Positions 20,093 through 29,536 of a stretch of DNA of 64,000 bases are shown here, piece after piece. The stretch is from the NCBI RefSeq assembly GCF_028649475.1, contig NZ_JAQSIP010000003.1:496001-560000 (forward strand), written 5' to 3'. Every line of letters begins with the position of its first letter. Positions within the stretch are counted from its first letter, which is position 1. This stretch comes from Curvibacter cyanobacteriorum (GTDB lineage: Bacteria > Pseudomonadota > Gammaproteobacteria > Burkholderiales > Burkholderiaceae_C). The notes below the pieces were generated by a model. It was not told the DNA's origin and did not search any database. It saw nothing but the letters and a program-made list of their open reading frames with translations. The position numbers and the translations under genes were made by a program.

Positions 20093-21310
20093 TCAGCGCT
20101 TGTCCGTGGCGGACGCGGAAGGGGGCGGGGCGGTCGGCGCCGTCGGCGCGGCGGCGCCGTTGGATCCAACAGGAGATCCCGCGGGGGATGGGCCCGTGCT
20201 GACCCTGTCCCCCGGCTGCACCGGCTTGCCCCCGACGATCACCTGTTCACCGGCGCTCAGGCCGTGGGTGATGTGCCAGTTCGCACCGTGCATGGCGCCG
20301 GTCTGCACGACCCGCGCTTCCACTTGCCCCTCGGGGCTGACCACCTGGACCTGCGATTGGCCGTCGGCGGTGGTTTTGACCGCCCGTTGCGGCAGCAGGA
20401 CCGCCTGCGTGTCCTGGCCCCGGGCCATCCGCACCCGCACATACATGCCGGGCATCAGCAGGCCCTCGGCGTTGGGGACCTCCCCGCGCAGCGCGATCTG
20501 GCTGGTGCTGGGGTCGACCGTGATGTCCGAGAACAGCAGGCGCCCTTCATGCAGGCGGCTGGAGCCCTCCAGCCGGATCTGCAGGCGTGGCGAGGCTGGC
20601 TGGCCCTTGGGCCGGCTGGCCTGGGCTTCGCGCAGGCGAACCACCTCGACCGCGGGCTGCACAAAATCCACATAGATCGGGTTCCATTGCTGGATGCTGG
20701 CCAGCGCGGTTGCTTCGCCCTGGCCCACCAAGGCCCCCTGGGTGACCAGGGCGCGGCCGATTCGCCCGGCGATGGGCGCCTTCACTTCGCAGTGCGCCAG
20801 GTTGATCTGGGCCGCCTCGACATCGGCCTTGGCGCTCAAGCGGTTGGCTTGTTGTGTCTTGACCGCCGTGGCCGCCGCATCGAACTCCTGCTGGCTGATG
20901 GCGTGGGCCTGGATCAACGGCTGGTAGCGGCGCAGCACCGCCTCGGCCTCAGCCAGGGCGGCCTCGGCCTTGGCCAACTCGGCCTCGGCGCGGTTCAGCG
21001 CGACCCGGAACGGGGCGGGGTCGATGCTGAACAGCCGCTGCCCGGCCTGCACGTCCGAGCCCTCCGGAAAATGGCGCGCCAGCACGATCCCGGCCACCCG
21101 GGCGCGCACCTCCGCCACCCGGGTGGGGGCCAAGCGGCCGGCCAGCTCCTGGGTGGTCGGCAGGGTCTGCAGTTCGACCGGCACCACCTCCACGCGGGGC
21201 CGCGGGGGCGCTGAGGGGGCGCTAGTTTCTTGGGGTTGGCAGGCCACCAGCAGGCTGCTCAAGGCGGTCCAGGTGATGACGGCGGTGCTTCGCATTGGAA
21301 AATGACGCAT
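20093..21310 (-). CDS. RND efflux periplasmic adaptor lipoprotein (AcrA/MexA type)
   Basis: Membrane-fusion protein linking the RND pump to an outer-membrane channel. The N-terminus has a lipoprotein signal ending in the lipobox LVAC, followed by a Pro-rich linker. The core has the lipoyl half-motifs (RVAEVRARVAGIV and CEVKAPIAGRIGRAL) flanking a coiled-coil hairpin rich in Ala/Glu (about residues 95-165), then beta-barrel and membrane-proximal domains. The C-terminus is an Ala/Pro/Thr-rich tail. A start five codons later (MRSTAV) is equally possible. Palindromic operators lie 53-91 bases upstream. Confidence 0.93.
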   Translation of the reverse strand: MRHFPMRSTAVITWTALSSLLVACQPQETSAPSAPPRPRVEVVPVELQTLPTTQELAGRLAPTRVAEVRARVAGIVLARHFPEGSDVQAGQRLFSIDPAPFRVALNRAEAELAKAEAALAEAEAVLRRYQPLIQAHAISQQEFDAAATAVKTQQANRLSAKADVEAAQINLAHCEVKAPIAGRIGRALVTQGALVGQGEATALASIQQWNPIYVDFVQPAVEVVRLREAQASRPKGQPASPRLQIRLEGSSRLHEGRLLFSDITVDPSTSQIALRGEVPNAEGLLMPGMYVRVRMARGQDTQAVLLPQRAVKTTADGQSQVQVVSPEGQVEARVVQTGAMHGANWHITHGLSAGEQVIVGGKPVQPGDRVSTGPSPAGSPVGSNGAAAPTAPTAPPPSASATDKR

Positions 21311-21362
21311 GGCGCTCGCCCGGGGCCGGGCGCTCGATCTTGGGAGGGTTTGGTTTGATGTA

Positions 21363-21401
21363 GATTCAATTGAATCAATTGTGATTCATTGTAATTGAAT
21401 C
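21363..21401. promoter_or_regulatory. Palindromic operators between acrAB-type and tetR-type genes
   Basis: The perfect 14-bp palindrome GATTCAATTGAATC (21363-21376) is followed 6 bases later by GATTCATTGTAATTGAATC (21383-21401), which has 6-bp inverted ends GATTCA/TGAATC. Both share GATTCA arms and lie in an AT-rich island in the divergent intergenic space, as expected for binding sites of the adjacent TetR-family repressor. Confidence 0.7.
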
Positions 21402-21506
21402 GAATTCAGGGCTCGCCGGGGCCGCCGAATTTAGAATGGGCGCTCCCAGCGTGCATTCCTTTTTCGCCAGGGTGTTGCAACCCGTGCACCCAAGCCGTCC
21501 CCACCG

Positions 21507-22079
21507 ATGACCAGCCCCCCTTTGAATGCTGAAGACGAGCGAGTTCTGGCCGCCTTGGCCCTCGCCATGGTCGACAAGCCGCGTGCCACCTTGCAGGAAC
21601 TCGCCCAGGCCATTGGGGTCAGCAAGGCCACGCTGTACCGGTTCAGCCGAACGCGCGAAGAGCTGGTCGACCGCCTGATGGCCCACGGCGCTCAGCTCAT
21701 GAACCGGGCCTTGGCGGAGGCGGAGCTCGACAAGGCCCCCGCCGCGGAAGGCTTGCGCCGCTTCATCGAGGGCCAGTTGCGCCACAGCGAGCTGGCGGCG
21801 TTCATGATCTATTACTGGAAGCCCGACACCTTGCAGAATGCCCGCGCTGCGGCGACCTGGACCGTGTACTTCGAGGTGCTCGATGCGTTCTTCCTCAGGG
21901 GCCAACGCGAGGGTGTTTTCCGCATCGAGATCGCTGCCGCCGTGCTCAGCGAGAGCCTGATCTCCTTGCTGACGGGCCTGATGGATGCCGAGCGCCGGGG
22001 CCGCATTGCGCGCGCCAGCCTGCCGGGCATGATCGAGGCCTTGTTCCTGGCCGGGGCCCAGAGCCCATCGGGTCGCTGA
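21507..22079 (+). CDS. TetR/AcrR-family transcriptional regulator
   Basis: 190-residue regulator with an N-terminal helix-turn-helix (LQELAQAIGVSKATLYRFSRTREELV, about residues 28-53 in two parts) and a helical ligand-binding domain. It diverges from the efflux operon, and the shared 196-base gap contains palindromic sites, so it is most likely the local repressor of the pump and of itself. The inducing ligand cannot be inferred. The C-terminal domain matches the AefR-like group only loosely. Confidence 0.85.
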   Translation: MTSPPLNAEDERVLAALALAMVDKPRATLQELAQAIGVSKATLYRFSRTREELVDRLMAHGAQLMNRALAEAELDKAPAAEGLRRFIEGQLRHSELAAFMIYYWKPDTLQNARAAATWTVYFEVLDAFFLRGQREGVFRIEIAAAVLSESLISLLTGLMDAERRGRIARASLPGMIEALFLAGAQSPSGR

Positions 22080-22535
22080 CAGCCCGGTGGCGGCAGCTGC
22101 CACCGCCACCTGCACCTGCACCTGCACCTGCACCTGCACCTGCACCTGCACCTGCACCTGCGCGGGTTGCCAGCACCTCGCGCACCCCACGCGTCCCACC
22201 CACCCCTGCCCTTGGGCCAGACCTGCGGCCCAGGGCCCGTCCGTGCCGCCTTCCATCCCTGACCCTTGGGCTGCCAGCACCGGCCAGGGGCCAGCCCTTG
22301 GCGGGCCGCCCGAGCCTCGGCCGGCCTTGATGTGTACCCAATTGATCCATCTAGGGATAAATACTAGGTAACTGGTGCAATCGAGTATCGGAGTTGGTTT
22401 TCTGAGTACCAATTCGGCATTCAAAGATCGGTATCGTTCAAGCCCTCAGCGCGGTCACCGGGGATTGACACCAGGTGCCTCCGCCCTGCGATGCCGACCT
22501 TCGGAATCCATACCAACTACCCAGGAGACCTTTCG
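22080..22535. other. Gene-free region upstream of the polyol operon
   Basis: 456 bases without a supported gene. The left part is GC-rich and contains the CACCTG repeat array. The right part, from about 22330, is markedly AT-richer and should hold the promoter and activator sites of the polyol operon. Two related elements, GTACCCAATT (22334-22343) and GTACCAATT (22406-22414), and CTAGGGATAAATACTAG (22351-22367) with inverted CTAG ends, are candidate regulator sites, but none is proven. Confidence 0.4.
22107..22160 (+). repeat. Hexanucleotide tandem repeat (CACCTG) x9
   Basis: Nine perfect adjacent CACCTG units lie 27 bases after the TetR-type stop codon, in a non-coding region. Perfect short-unit arrays expand and contract by slippage; its distance to the operon start (about 375 bases) makes a direct promoter-spacing effect uncertain. 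Confidence 0.9.
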
Positions 22536-23867
22536 ATGTCCTCTTTCCTTCGTGCCAAACCTGCCCGCCTGGCTTGGGCTGCCGCCTTGGCGCTGACGGT
22601 GTGCGGTGGGGCTGCCCAGGCCCAGACCGAGCTGGTGATCGCCACCGTGAACAACGGTCACATGATCGAGATGCAAAAGCTCAGCAAGCACTTTGAGCAG
22701 GCCCACCCCGACATCAAGCTCAAGTGGGTGACGCTGGAAGAGGGCGTGCTGCGCCAGCGCGTGACCACCGACATCGCCACCAAAGGCGGTCAGTTCGACG
22801 TGATGACCATTGGCCTGTACGAGGCCCCCATCTGGGGCAAGAAGGGTTGGCTGCAAGAGCTCAAGACCGACGCCGCCTACGACGTGGACGACCTGCTGCC
22901 CGCAGTGCGCAGCGGTCTGTCGGTGGACGGCAAGCTGTTTGCCGCGCCGTTCTACGCCGAAAGCTCCATGCTCATGTACCGCAAGGACCTGGCCGACAAG
23001 GTGGGCGTGCAGGTGCCCGAGCGCCCGACCTGGCCGCAGATCAAGGACCTGGCCGCCAAGGTGCACGACCCCAAGAATGGCGTCTACGGCATCTGCCTGC
23101 GCGGCAAGCCGGGCTGGGGCGACAACATGGCCTTCATCACCACCCTGGTCAACACCTTTGGGGGCCAGTGGTTCGACATGCAATGGAAGCCGCAGCTGGA
23201 ATCCAAGCCCTGGAAGGACGCCATCCATTTCTACGTCGACCTGCTCAAGAACTATGGCCCGCCCGGCTCGTCCGCCAACAGCTTCAATGAGATCCTGGCG
23301 CTGACCAACGCGGGCAAGTGCGGCATGTGGATCGACGCCACCATCGCTGCCTCGTTCGTGAGCGACCCCAAGCAGTCCAAGGTGGCCGAGCACATGGCCT
23401 TTGCCCAGGCCCCGACCATGAACACGCCCAAGGGCGCCAACTGGTTGTGGTCGTGGAATCTGGCCATCCCGGCCGGCTCGAAGAAAGTGGATGCCGCGCA
23501 GAAGTTCATCACCTGGTCCACCAGCAAGGACTACATCCAGCTCGTGGCCAAGACCAATGGCTGGGCCAATGTGCCGACCGGCACGCGCAAGAGCACCTAC
23601 GCCGCGCCGGAGTTCCAGAAGGCCGCGCGCTTTGCCGCCGCCGAGAAGACCGCCATCGACTCCGCCAACCCCAACGATTCGACGCTGCCCAAGAGCCCGT
23701 ATGTGGGCGTTCAGTTTGCCGCCATCCCCGAGTTCCAGGCCATCGGCATCGCGGTGGGCCAGCAGATGAGCGCGGCGCTCGCGGGCAAGACCTCGGTGGA
23801 CGCGGCCTTGAAGGCCGGTCAGGTGAGCGCCGAGCGTGAGATGAAGAAGGGCGGCTACTACAAGTAA
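22536..23867 (+). CDS. mtlE: Polyol (mannitol/sorbitol) ABC transporter binding protein
   Basis: Periplasmic extracellular solute-binding protein family 1 that captures sugar alcohols for import. The start at 22536 follows AGGAG (22523-22527) and gives a Sec signal peptide (AWAAALALTVCGGAAQA, cleaved before QTE). The mature segment GGQFDVMTIGLYEAPIW is characteristic of the mannitol/sorbitol SmoE/MtlE group. The 443-residue length is typical. It leads an operon whose order matches the Pseudomonas fluorescens mannitol system mtlEFGKDYZ. Substrate (mannitol, glucitol, arabinitol) is inferred from family and neighbours. Confidence 0.9.
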   Translation: MSSFLRAKPARLAWAAALALTVCGGAAQAQTELVIATVNNGHMIEMQKLSKHFEQAHPDIKLKWVTLEEGVLRQRVTTDIATKGGQFDVMTIGLYEAPIWGKKGWLQELKTDAAYDVDDLLPAVRSGLSVDGKLFAAPFYAESSMLMYRKDLADKVGVQVPERPTWPQIKDLAAKVHDPKNGVYGICLRGKPGWGDNMAFITTLVNTFGGQWFDMQWKPQLESKPWKDAIHFYVDLLKNYGPPGSSANSFNEILALTNAGKCGMWIDATIAASFVSDPKQSKVAEHMAFAQAPTMNTPKGANWLWSWNLAIPAGSKKVDAAQKFITWSTSKDYIQLVAKTNGWANVPTGTRKSTYAAPEFQKAARFAAAEKTAIDSANPNDSTLPKSPYVGVQFAAIPEFQAIGIAVGQQMSAALAGKTSVDAALKAGQVSAEREMKKGGYYK

Positions 23868-24002
23868 GTAAGCCGCCGCCCCGGGCCGCCGCGCTGGCCC
23901 GGGCTGGCGCAGGCCCTGGTGGCCGCGCCGCCACCCCGGGCCTGCTGCGCCCCCCCTGACCGACTGCCGCGCCGTGCTGCTTCAGCCTGTACCGGAAACC
24001 CC

Positions 24003-24863
24003 ATGAACCGCCTGCTTCCTCGCCTGCTGCTCACGCCCGCCATGGCCACGCTCTTCCTCTGGATGATCGTGCCCCTGGTGATGACGGTGTATTTCTCGCT
24101 CATCCGCTACAACCTCATGCAGCCCGACGAATCGGGCTGGGCGGGCCTGGAGAATTTTGAGTTCTTCATCACCGACCCCTCGTTCGGCACCGCGGTGCTC
24201 AACACCGTGTGGCTGCTGGGCAGCGTGATCCCGATCACCGTGGTGTTGGGGGTGGCGATCGCGCTGCTCATCAACGACCCGTTTCCGGGCCGTGGCATCG
24301 TGCGGGTGCTGCTGATTTCGCCGTTCTTTGTCATGCCCACCGTGAACGCGCTGATGTGGAAGAACATGATGATGAACCCCATCTACGGCGTGCTGGCCCA
24401 GGTGTGGATCGCGTTCGGTGCGCAACCGGTGGACTGGCTCACCGACTACCCCCTGTTCTCGGTCATCGTCATGGTGTCCTGGCAGTGGCTGCCGTTTGCC
24501 ACGCTGATCTTCATGACCGCGCTGCAGAGCATGAACCACGAACAGCTTGAGGCCGCCCGCATGGATGGCGCCTCCTACTTGCAGCAACTGCGCTACCTGT
24601 ACCTGCCGCACCTGGGGCGCTCGATGGCGGTGGTGGTGATGATCGAGCTGATCTTCCTGCTCAGCATCTTTGCCGAGATCTACACCACCACCGGTGGTGG
24701 ACCCGGCGATGCCAGCACCAATGTCACCTTCTTGATCTTCAAGCAGGCGCTGCTCAACTTCGACGCCGGCGTGGCATCGGCCGGGGCGCTGTTCGCGGTG
24801 CTGCTGGCCAACATCGCCGCCTGGTTCCTGATCCGCATGGTTGGCAAGAACCTCGACCAGTAA
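24003..24863 (+). CDS. mtlF: Polyol ABC transporter permease (MalF type)
   Basis: Inner-membrane permease with six predicted helices. The EAA loop that contacts the ATPase is visible as EAARMDGASYLQQLRYLYLP (about residues 182-201). The ATG at 24003 was chosen because the sequence before it in the same frame (from 23919) is non-conserved, and MNRLLPRLLLTPAMATLFL begins the first membrane helix. The product is 286 residues long. It lies 135 bases after mtlE. Confidence 0.92.
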   Translation: MNRLLPRLLLTPAMATLFLWMIVPLVMTVYFSLIRYNLMQPDESGWAGLENFEFFITDPSFGTAVLNTVWLLGSVIPITVVLGVAIALLINDPFPGRGIVRVLLISPFFVMPTVNALMWKNMMMNPIYGVLAQVWIAFGAQPVDWLTDYPLFSVIVMVSWQWLPFATLIFMTALQSMNHEQLEAARMDGASYLQQLRYLYLPHLGRSMAVVVMIELIFLLSIFAEIYTTTGGGPGDASTNVTFLIFKQALLNFDAGVASAGALFAVLLANIAAWFLIRMVGKNLDQ

Positions 24864-24874
24864 GGCTGCACCCC

Positions 24875-25714
24875 ATGACCACTCGACGCCGTTCCCGACG
24901 CCTGCAGGGCCTGCTGATCCTGCGCACCACGCTGGCCTGGGCCGTGGCCCTGTTGCTGGTGTTTCCGCTGGCCTGGTTGTTTCTGACCGCCTTCAAGACC
25001 GAGTTGCAGGCGATTGCCGTGCCGCCGCAAATCCTGTTCACCCCGACACTGGAGAACTTCCACGAGGTGCAGGAGCGCAGCGACTACCTGCTCTACGCCA
25101 AGAACTCCGTCATCACCAGTGTGCTCTCCACGCTGCTGGGCCTGTTGCTGGCCGCGCCCGCGGCCTATGCGATGGCGTTCTTCAAAGGCCGCTACACCAA
25201 GGACATCCTCATGTGGATGCTCTCCACCAAGATGATGCCGGCCGTGGGCGCCCTGGTCCCCATCTATGTGCTGGCGCAAAAGAGCCACCTGCTCGACACC
25301 CAGCTGGCGCTGATCATCGTGTTCGCGCTGTCCAACCTGCCCATCATGGTCTGGATGCTGTACTCGCACTTCAAGGACATCCCGCGCGAGATCCTCGAGG
25401 CCGCGCGCATGGATGGCGCCACGCTGTGGCAAGAAGTGCGGCTGGTGCTGCTGCCGCTGGGCATGGGGGGGCTCGCTTCCACGGGCCTGCTGTGCCTGGT
25501 GCTGTCGTGGAACGAGGCCTTCTGGAGCCTGAACCTCAGCGCCGCCAAGGCGGGCACGCTGGCCACGCTGATCGCCTCCTACTCCAGCCCCGAGGGCCTG
25601 TTCTGGGCCAAGCTGTCGGCGGCCTCGCTGCTGGCCATTGCCCCCATCGTGGTGTTTGGCTGGTTCAGTCAAAAGCAACTGGTGCAAGGCCTCACCTTCG
25701 GCGCCGTGAAATGA
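24875..25714 (+). CDS. mtlG: Polyol ABC transporter permease (MalG type)
   Basis: Second permease of the importer, 279 residues, with six membrane helices and the EAA-type loop EAARMDGATLWQEVRLVLLP. The first helix is WAVALLLVFPLAWLFLTAFK. It begins 11 bases after the mtlF stop, which supports coupled translation and a heterodimeric channel with MtlF. Confidence 0.92.
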   Translation: MTTRRRSRRLQGLLILRTTLAWAVALLLVFPLAWLFLTAFKTELQAIAVPPQILFTPTLENFHEVQERSDYLLYAKNSVITSVLSTLLGLLLAAPAAYAMAFFKGRYTKDILMWMLSTKMMPAVGALVPIYVLAQKSHLLDTQLALIIVFALSNLPIMVWMLYSHFKDIPREILEAARMDGATLWQEVRLVLLPLGMGGLASTGLLCLVLSWNEAFWSLNLSAAKAGTLATLIASYSSPEGLFWAKLSAASLLAIAPIVVFGWFSQKQLVQGLTFGAVK

Positions 25715-25858
25715 GCCCGCCGCGCCACCCCTTCCTGCGCGGGGGCGGTCGGCAGCCCGGTCCCGCCGGTGCTGCGTCCCCCCTGGCAGCCCCTCACTTT
25801 GGCCGCGGCCTGTGCCTGCGGTCCCGACCCGAATCAACCTGTTTTGCGGAGCAATAGC

Positions 25859-26920
<1,062 letters not shown>

Positions 26921-26958
26921 TCGCCGAACCCCTTTTGCCTTTTTGACGTCGCCATCCC

Positions 26959-28383
26959 ATGACCAACGCACACGACACGCTCACCATCCTGCACCTGGGG
27001 CTGGGCTCCTTCCACCGCGCCCACCAGGCCCTGTACCTGCACCAACTGCACCAGCTCGGCGACACCCGCTGGGTGCTGGCCGGGGGCAACCTGCGGCCCG
27101 ACATGCCCGACACCATCGCCGCGCTGCAAGCCCAGGGCGGGGCCTACACGCTGGAGACGGTCAGCGCCCAGGGCGAGCGCCGTTACACCTGGGTCGAGTC
27201 GATCCGCACCGTGGTGCCCTACACGCCGGACCTGTCGGGCCTGGTGGCCCTGGCCACCCAGCCCGGCACGCGCATCCTGTCGTTCACGGTGACCGAGGCC
27301 GGCTACTACCTCGACAGCCAGCACCAGCTCGACTGGGCCGCGGCCCCGGACCTGCAGGCCGATTTGCAGGCGCTGCGCGAGGGCCGCGCCGGCAGCACGC
27401 TGTACGGGGCCCTCACCACTTTGCTGCGCGCTCGGCGTGACGCGGGGGCCGGGGCCATCACCCTGCTCAACTGCGACAACCTGCGCCACAACGGCGACCG
27501 CTCGCGCAGCGGCCTGCTGCAGTTCGTGCAGGCCCTGGGGGACACGTCGCTGGCCGACTGGATCGTCAGCCACACCAGCAGCCCCAACGCGATGGTGGAC
27601 CGCATCACCCCGCGCCCGACCGCCGAGGTGGTGGCGCGGGTTCGGGCTGCCACGGGCCGCACCGACCCGGCCGCCCTGATGGGCGAGAGCTTCATCCAGT
27701 GGGTCATCGAGGACCGCTTTGTCAACGGCCGCCCCGCATGGGAACGCGTGGGGGTGGAGTTGGTCGAGTCCGTCGCGGCCTACGAAGAAGCCAAGATCCG
27801 CCTGCTCAATGCCACGCACAGCTGCATCGCCTGGGCCGGCACCCTGGTGGGCTACCAGTTCATCCATGAAGGCACGCGCGACCCGGCCATCCGCCAGCTG
27901 GCCTACGACTACGTGACCCAGGACACCATCCCCGTGCTGCAACCCAGCCCGCTGGACCTGGCCGCCTACCGCGACGTGGTGCTGGAGCGCTTTGGCAACC
28001 CCGCCATCGAAGACACCAACCAGCGCGTGGCCATGGACGGCTACAGCAAGATCCCCGGCTTCATTGCCCCCACGCTTCGCGAGCGCCTGGCGCGCGGCGA
28101 GGGCATCGCCGCGGTGGCCGTGCTGCCGGCTCTGTTCCTGGCCTACCTGCAGCGCTGGCACGCCGGGCAGATTCCCTACACCTACCAGGACCAGGCCATG
28201 GACCCCGCCGCGGCCCACGCCATTTGCGAGTCGCCCGACCCGGTGGCCGCGTTCGCCGCCGACCCGGTGCTGTGGGGCGAGCTGGCGGGCGACGCACGCC
28301 TGGTGCAGGCCCTGCGCCTGGCCAGCCGCCAGGTGGCGGAGTGGGTTGCCGATCACCCGCGTCAGCGGGCCGCCGCACAATAA
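26959..28383 (+). CDS. dalD: Long-chain polyol dehydrogenase (arabinitol/mannitol dehydrogenase)
   Basis: NAD-dependent oxidation of a sugar alcohol to a ketose. The 474-residue protein belongs to the mannitol dehydrogenase family: N-terminal Rossmann segment LHLGLGSFHRAHQALYLHQL and the catalytic motif K-x4-N-x2-H in KIRLLNATHS. The short N-terminus and GDTRWVLAGGNLRPD resemble D-arabinitol 4-dehydrogenase (DalD) more than MtlD. The following xylulokinase and fructokinase genes fit oxidation of arabinitol to xylulose and mannitol to fructose. Exact preference is uncertain. Confidence 0.85.
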   Translation: MTNAHDTLTILHLGLGSFHRAHQALYLHQLHQLGDTRWVLAGGNLRPDMPDTIAALQAQGGAYTLETVSAQGERRYTWVESIRTVVPYTPDLSGLVALATQPGTRILSFTVTEAGYYLDSQHQLDWAAAPDLQADLQALREGRAGSTLYGALTTLLRARRDAGAGAITLLNCDNLRHNGDRSRSGLLQFVQALGDTSLADWIVSHTSSPNAMVDRITPRPTAEVVARVRAATGRTDPAALMGESFIQWVIEDRFVNGRPAWERVGVELVESVAAYEEAKIRLLNATHSCIAWAGTLVGYQFIHEGTRDPAIRQLAYDYVTQDTIPVLQPSPLDLAAYRDVVLERFGNPAIEDTNQRVAMDGYSKIPGFIAPTLRERLARGEGIAAVAVLPALFLAYLQRWHAGQIPYTYQDQAMDPAAAHAICESPDPVAAFAADPVLWGELAGDARLVQALRLASRQVAEWVADHPRQRAAAQ

Positions 28384-28426
28384 GCCCGCCCGCTGTCCAC
28401 CCACTGCCCACCCGCCCAACCACGCC

Positions 28427-29377
28427 ATGTCCTCGCTTCACGCCCTGCCGCGACTCACCAAGCCTGAGCTTGAGCATGCCTATTCCCGCTCGCCCGAACT
28501 GGGCTACGAGTCGCCCGACACGGCGGGCTTCATCTGCTGCCTGTCTCACGGATTTCCGACCCCGCTGGCGCGCTGGCACTACCACGACGAGTACGAGTTG
28601 CACCTGATCACGGCCTCGTCGGGCAAGGTCTTTGTCGGCGACTGGATCGGCCAGTTCGCGCCCGGCCAGCTGGTGCTGACCGGGCCGCGCCTGCCCCACA
28701 ACTGGATCAGCATGGACGTGCCCGAGGCCGGCTACCCCGAGCGCGATCTGGTGGTGCAGTTCCCGCACCAGCCGCTGGTGGAGGCCAGCCAGGGCATCCC
28801 GGAGCTGCGCGAGGTGATGCCCCTGCTGGAGCGGGCGCGCCACGGCATCGAGTTCTTTGGCCTGCAGGCCCAGGCCACGGCGCACTGGCAGCGCATCAAG
28901 TCCACCCAGGGGCTGGCGCGCTTTGCGGCGTTTTGCGAGTGGATGGGCGAGCTGGCCCGCTGCACCGACTACCGCCTGTTGTCCAGCGCACAGCTGCAAA
29001 GCGAGGACAGCGACACCCAGCTGGCGCAGATCAACGACATCGTCAGCCGCATCACGGACCACCTGGCCGAGCCGCTGTCGGCGGCCGACCTGGCCCAAGA
29101 GCTGGGCATGACGGAGAGTCGCTTTTCGCGCTTCTTCCGCCGCGCCACGGGCAACACCTTCACCGACTTTGTGAACCTGGTGCGCGTCAACCGGGCCTGC
29201 CAGCTGCTGATGGAGACCGACCGCTACATCACCCACATCGCCTACGACGTGGGCTTCAACAACATGGCCAACTTCAACCGCCGTTTCCTGGACATCAAGG
29301 GCATGACCCCCCGCGAATACCGCAAGCAGGGCGTCGGTCGCTTTGGCAAGACCGCGGCGCCCGGCCCCACGGCCTGA
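28427..29377 (+). CDS. mtlR: AraC-family regulator of the polyol operon (MtlR type)
   Basis: 316-residue transcriptional activator. The N-terminal cupin-like sensor has HYHDEYELHLI and ends about residue 170. The C-terminal AraC domain has two helix-turn-helix motifs, LSAADLAQELGMTESRFSRF and YITHIAYDVGFNNMANFNRR, followed by KGMTPREYRK. It sits inside the operon between the dehydrogenase and xylulokinase rather than upstream, so it may amplify its own expression. ATG at 28427 is the first Met in frame with family-like sequence; a weak ribosome site leaves some doubt. Confidence 0.88.
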   Translation: MSSLHALPRLTKPELEHAYSRSPELGYESPDTAGFICCLSHGFPTPLARWHYHDEYELHLITASSGKVFVGDWIGQFAPGQLVLTGPRLPHNWISMDVPEAGYPERDLVVQFPHQPLVEASQGIPELREVMPLLERARHGIEFFGLQAQATAHWQRIKSTQGLARFAAFCEWMGELARCTDYRLLSSAQLQSEDSDTQLAQINDIVSRITDHLAEPLSAADLAQELGMTESRFSRFFRRATGNTFTDFVNLVRVNRACQLLMETDRYITHIAYDVGFNNMANFNRRFLDIKGMTPREYRKQGVGRFGKTAAPGPTA

Positions 29378-29536
29378 GGGCGAGGCCGCGCCCCCTGAGC
29401 CCACCGGCCGGCGCCCCCCACCCGCCCAAGCCCCTGGCCCCGTGGCGGCCGGCCTGGCCGCGGTCCGCGCGCCCCGCGGGCATGCCCCGGCCGCCCCCCC
29501 ATCCCCTTGAACCCCTTCTCTGACAGGTCCCACCCC

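Noticed and set aside
22107-22160. Could the CACCTG repeats be a CRISPR array
   Set aside because: Units are 6 bases with no spacers and no cas genes nearby.
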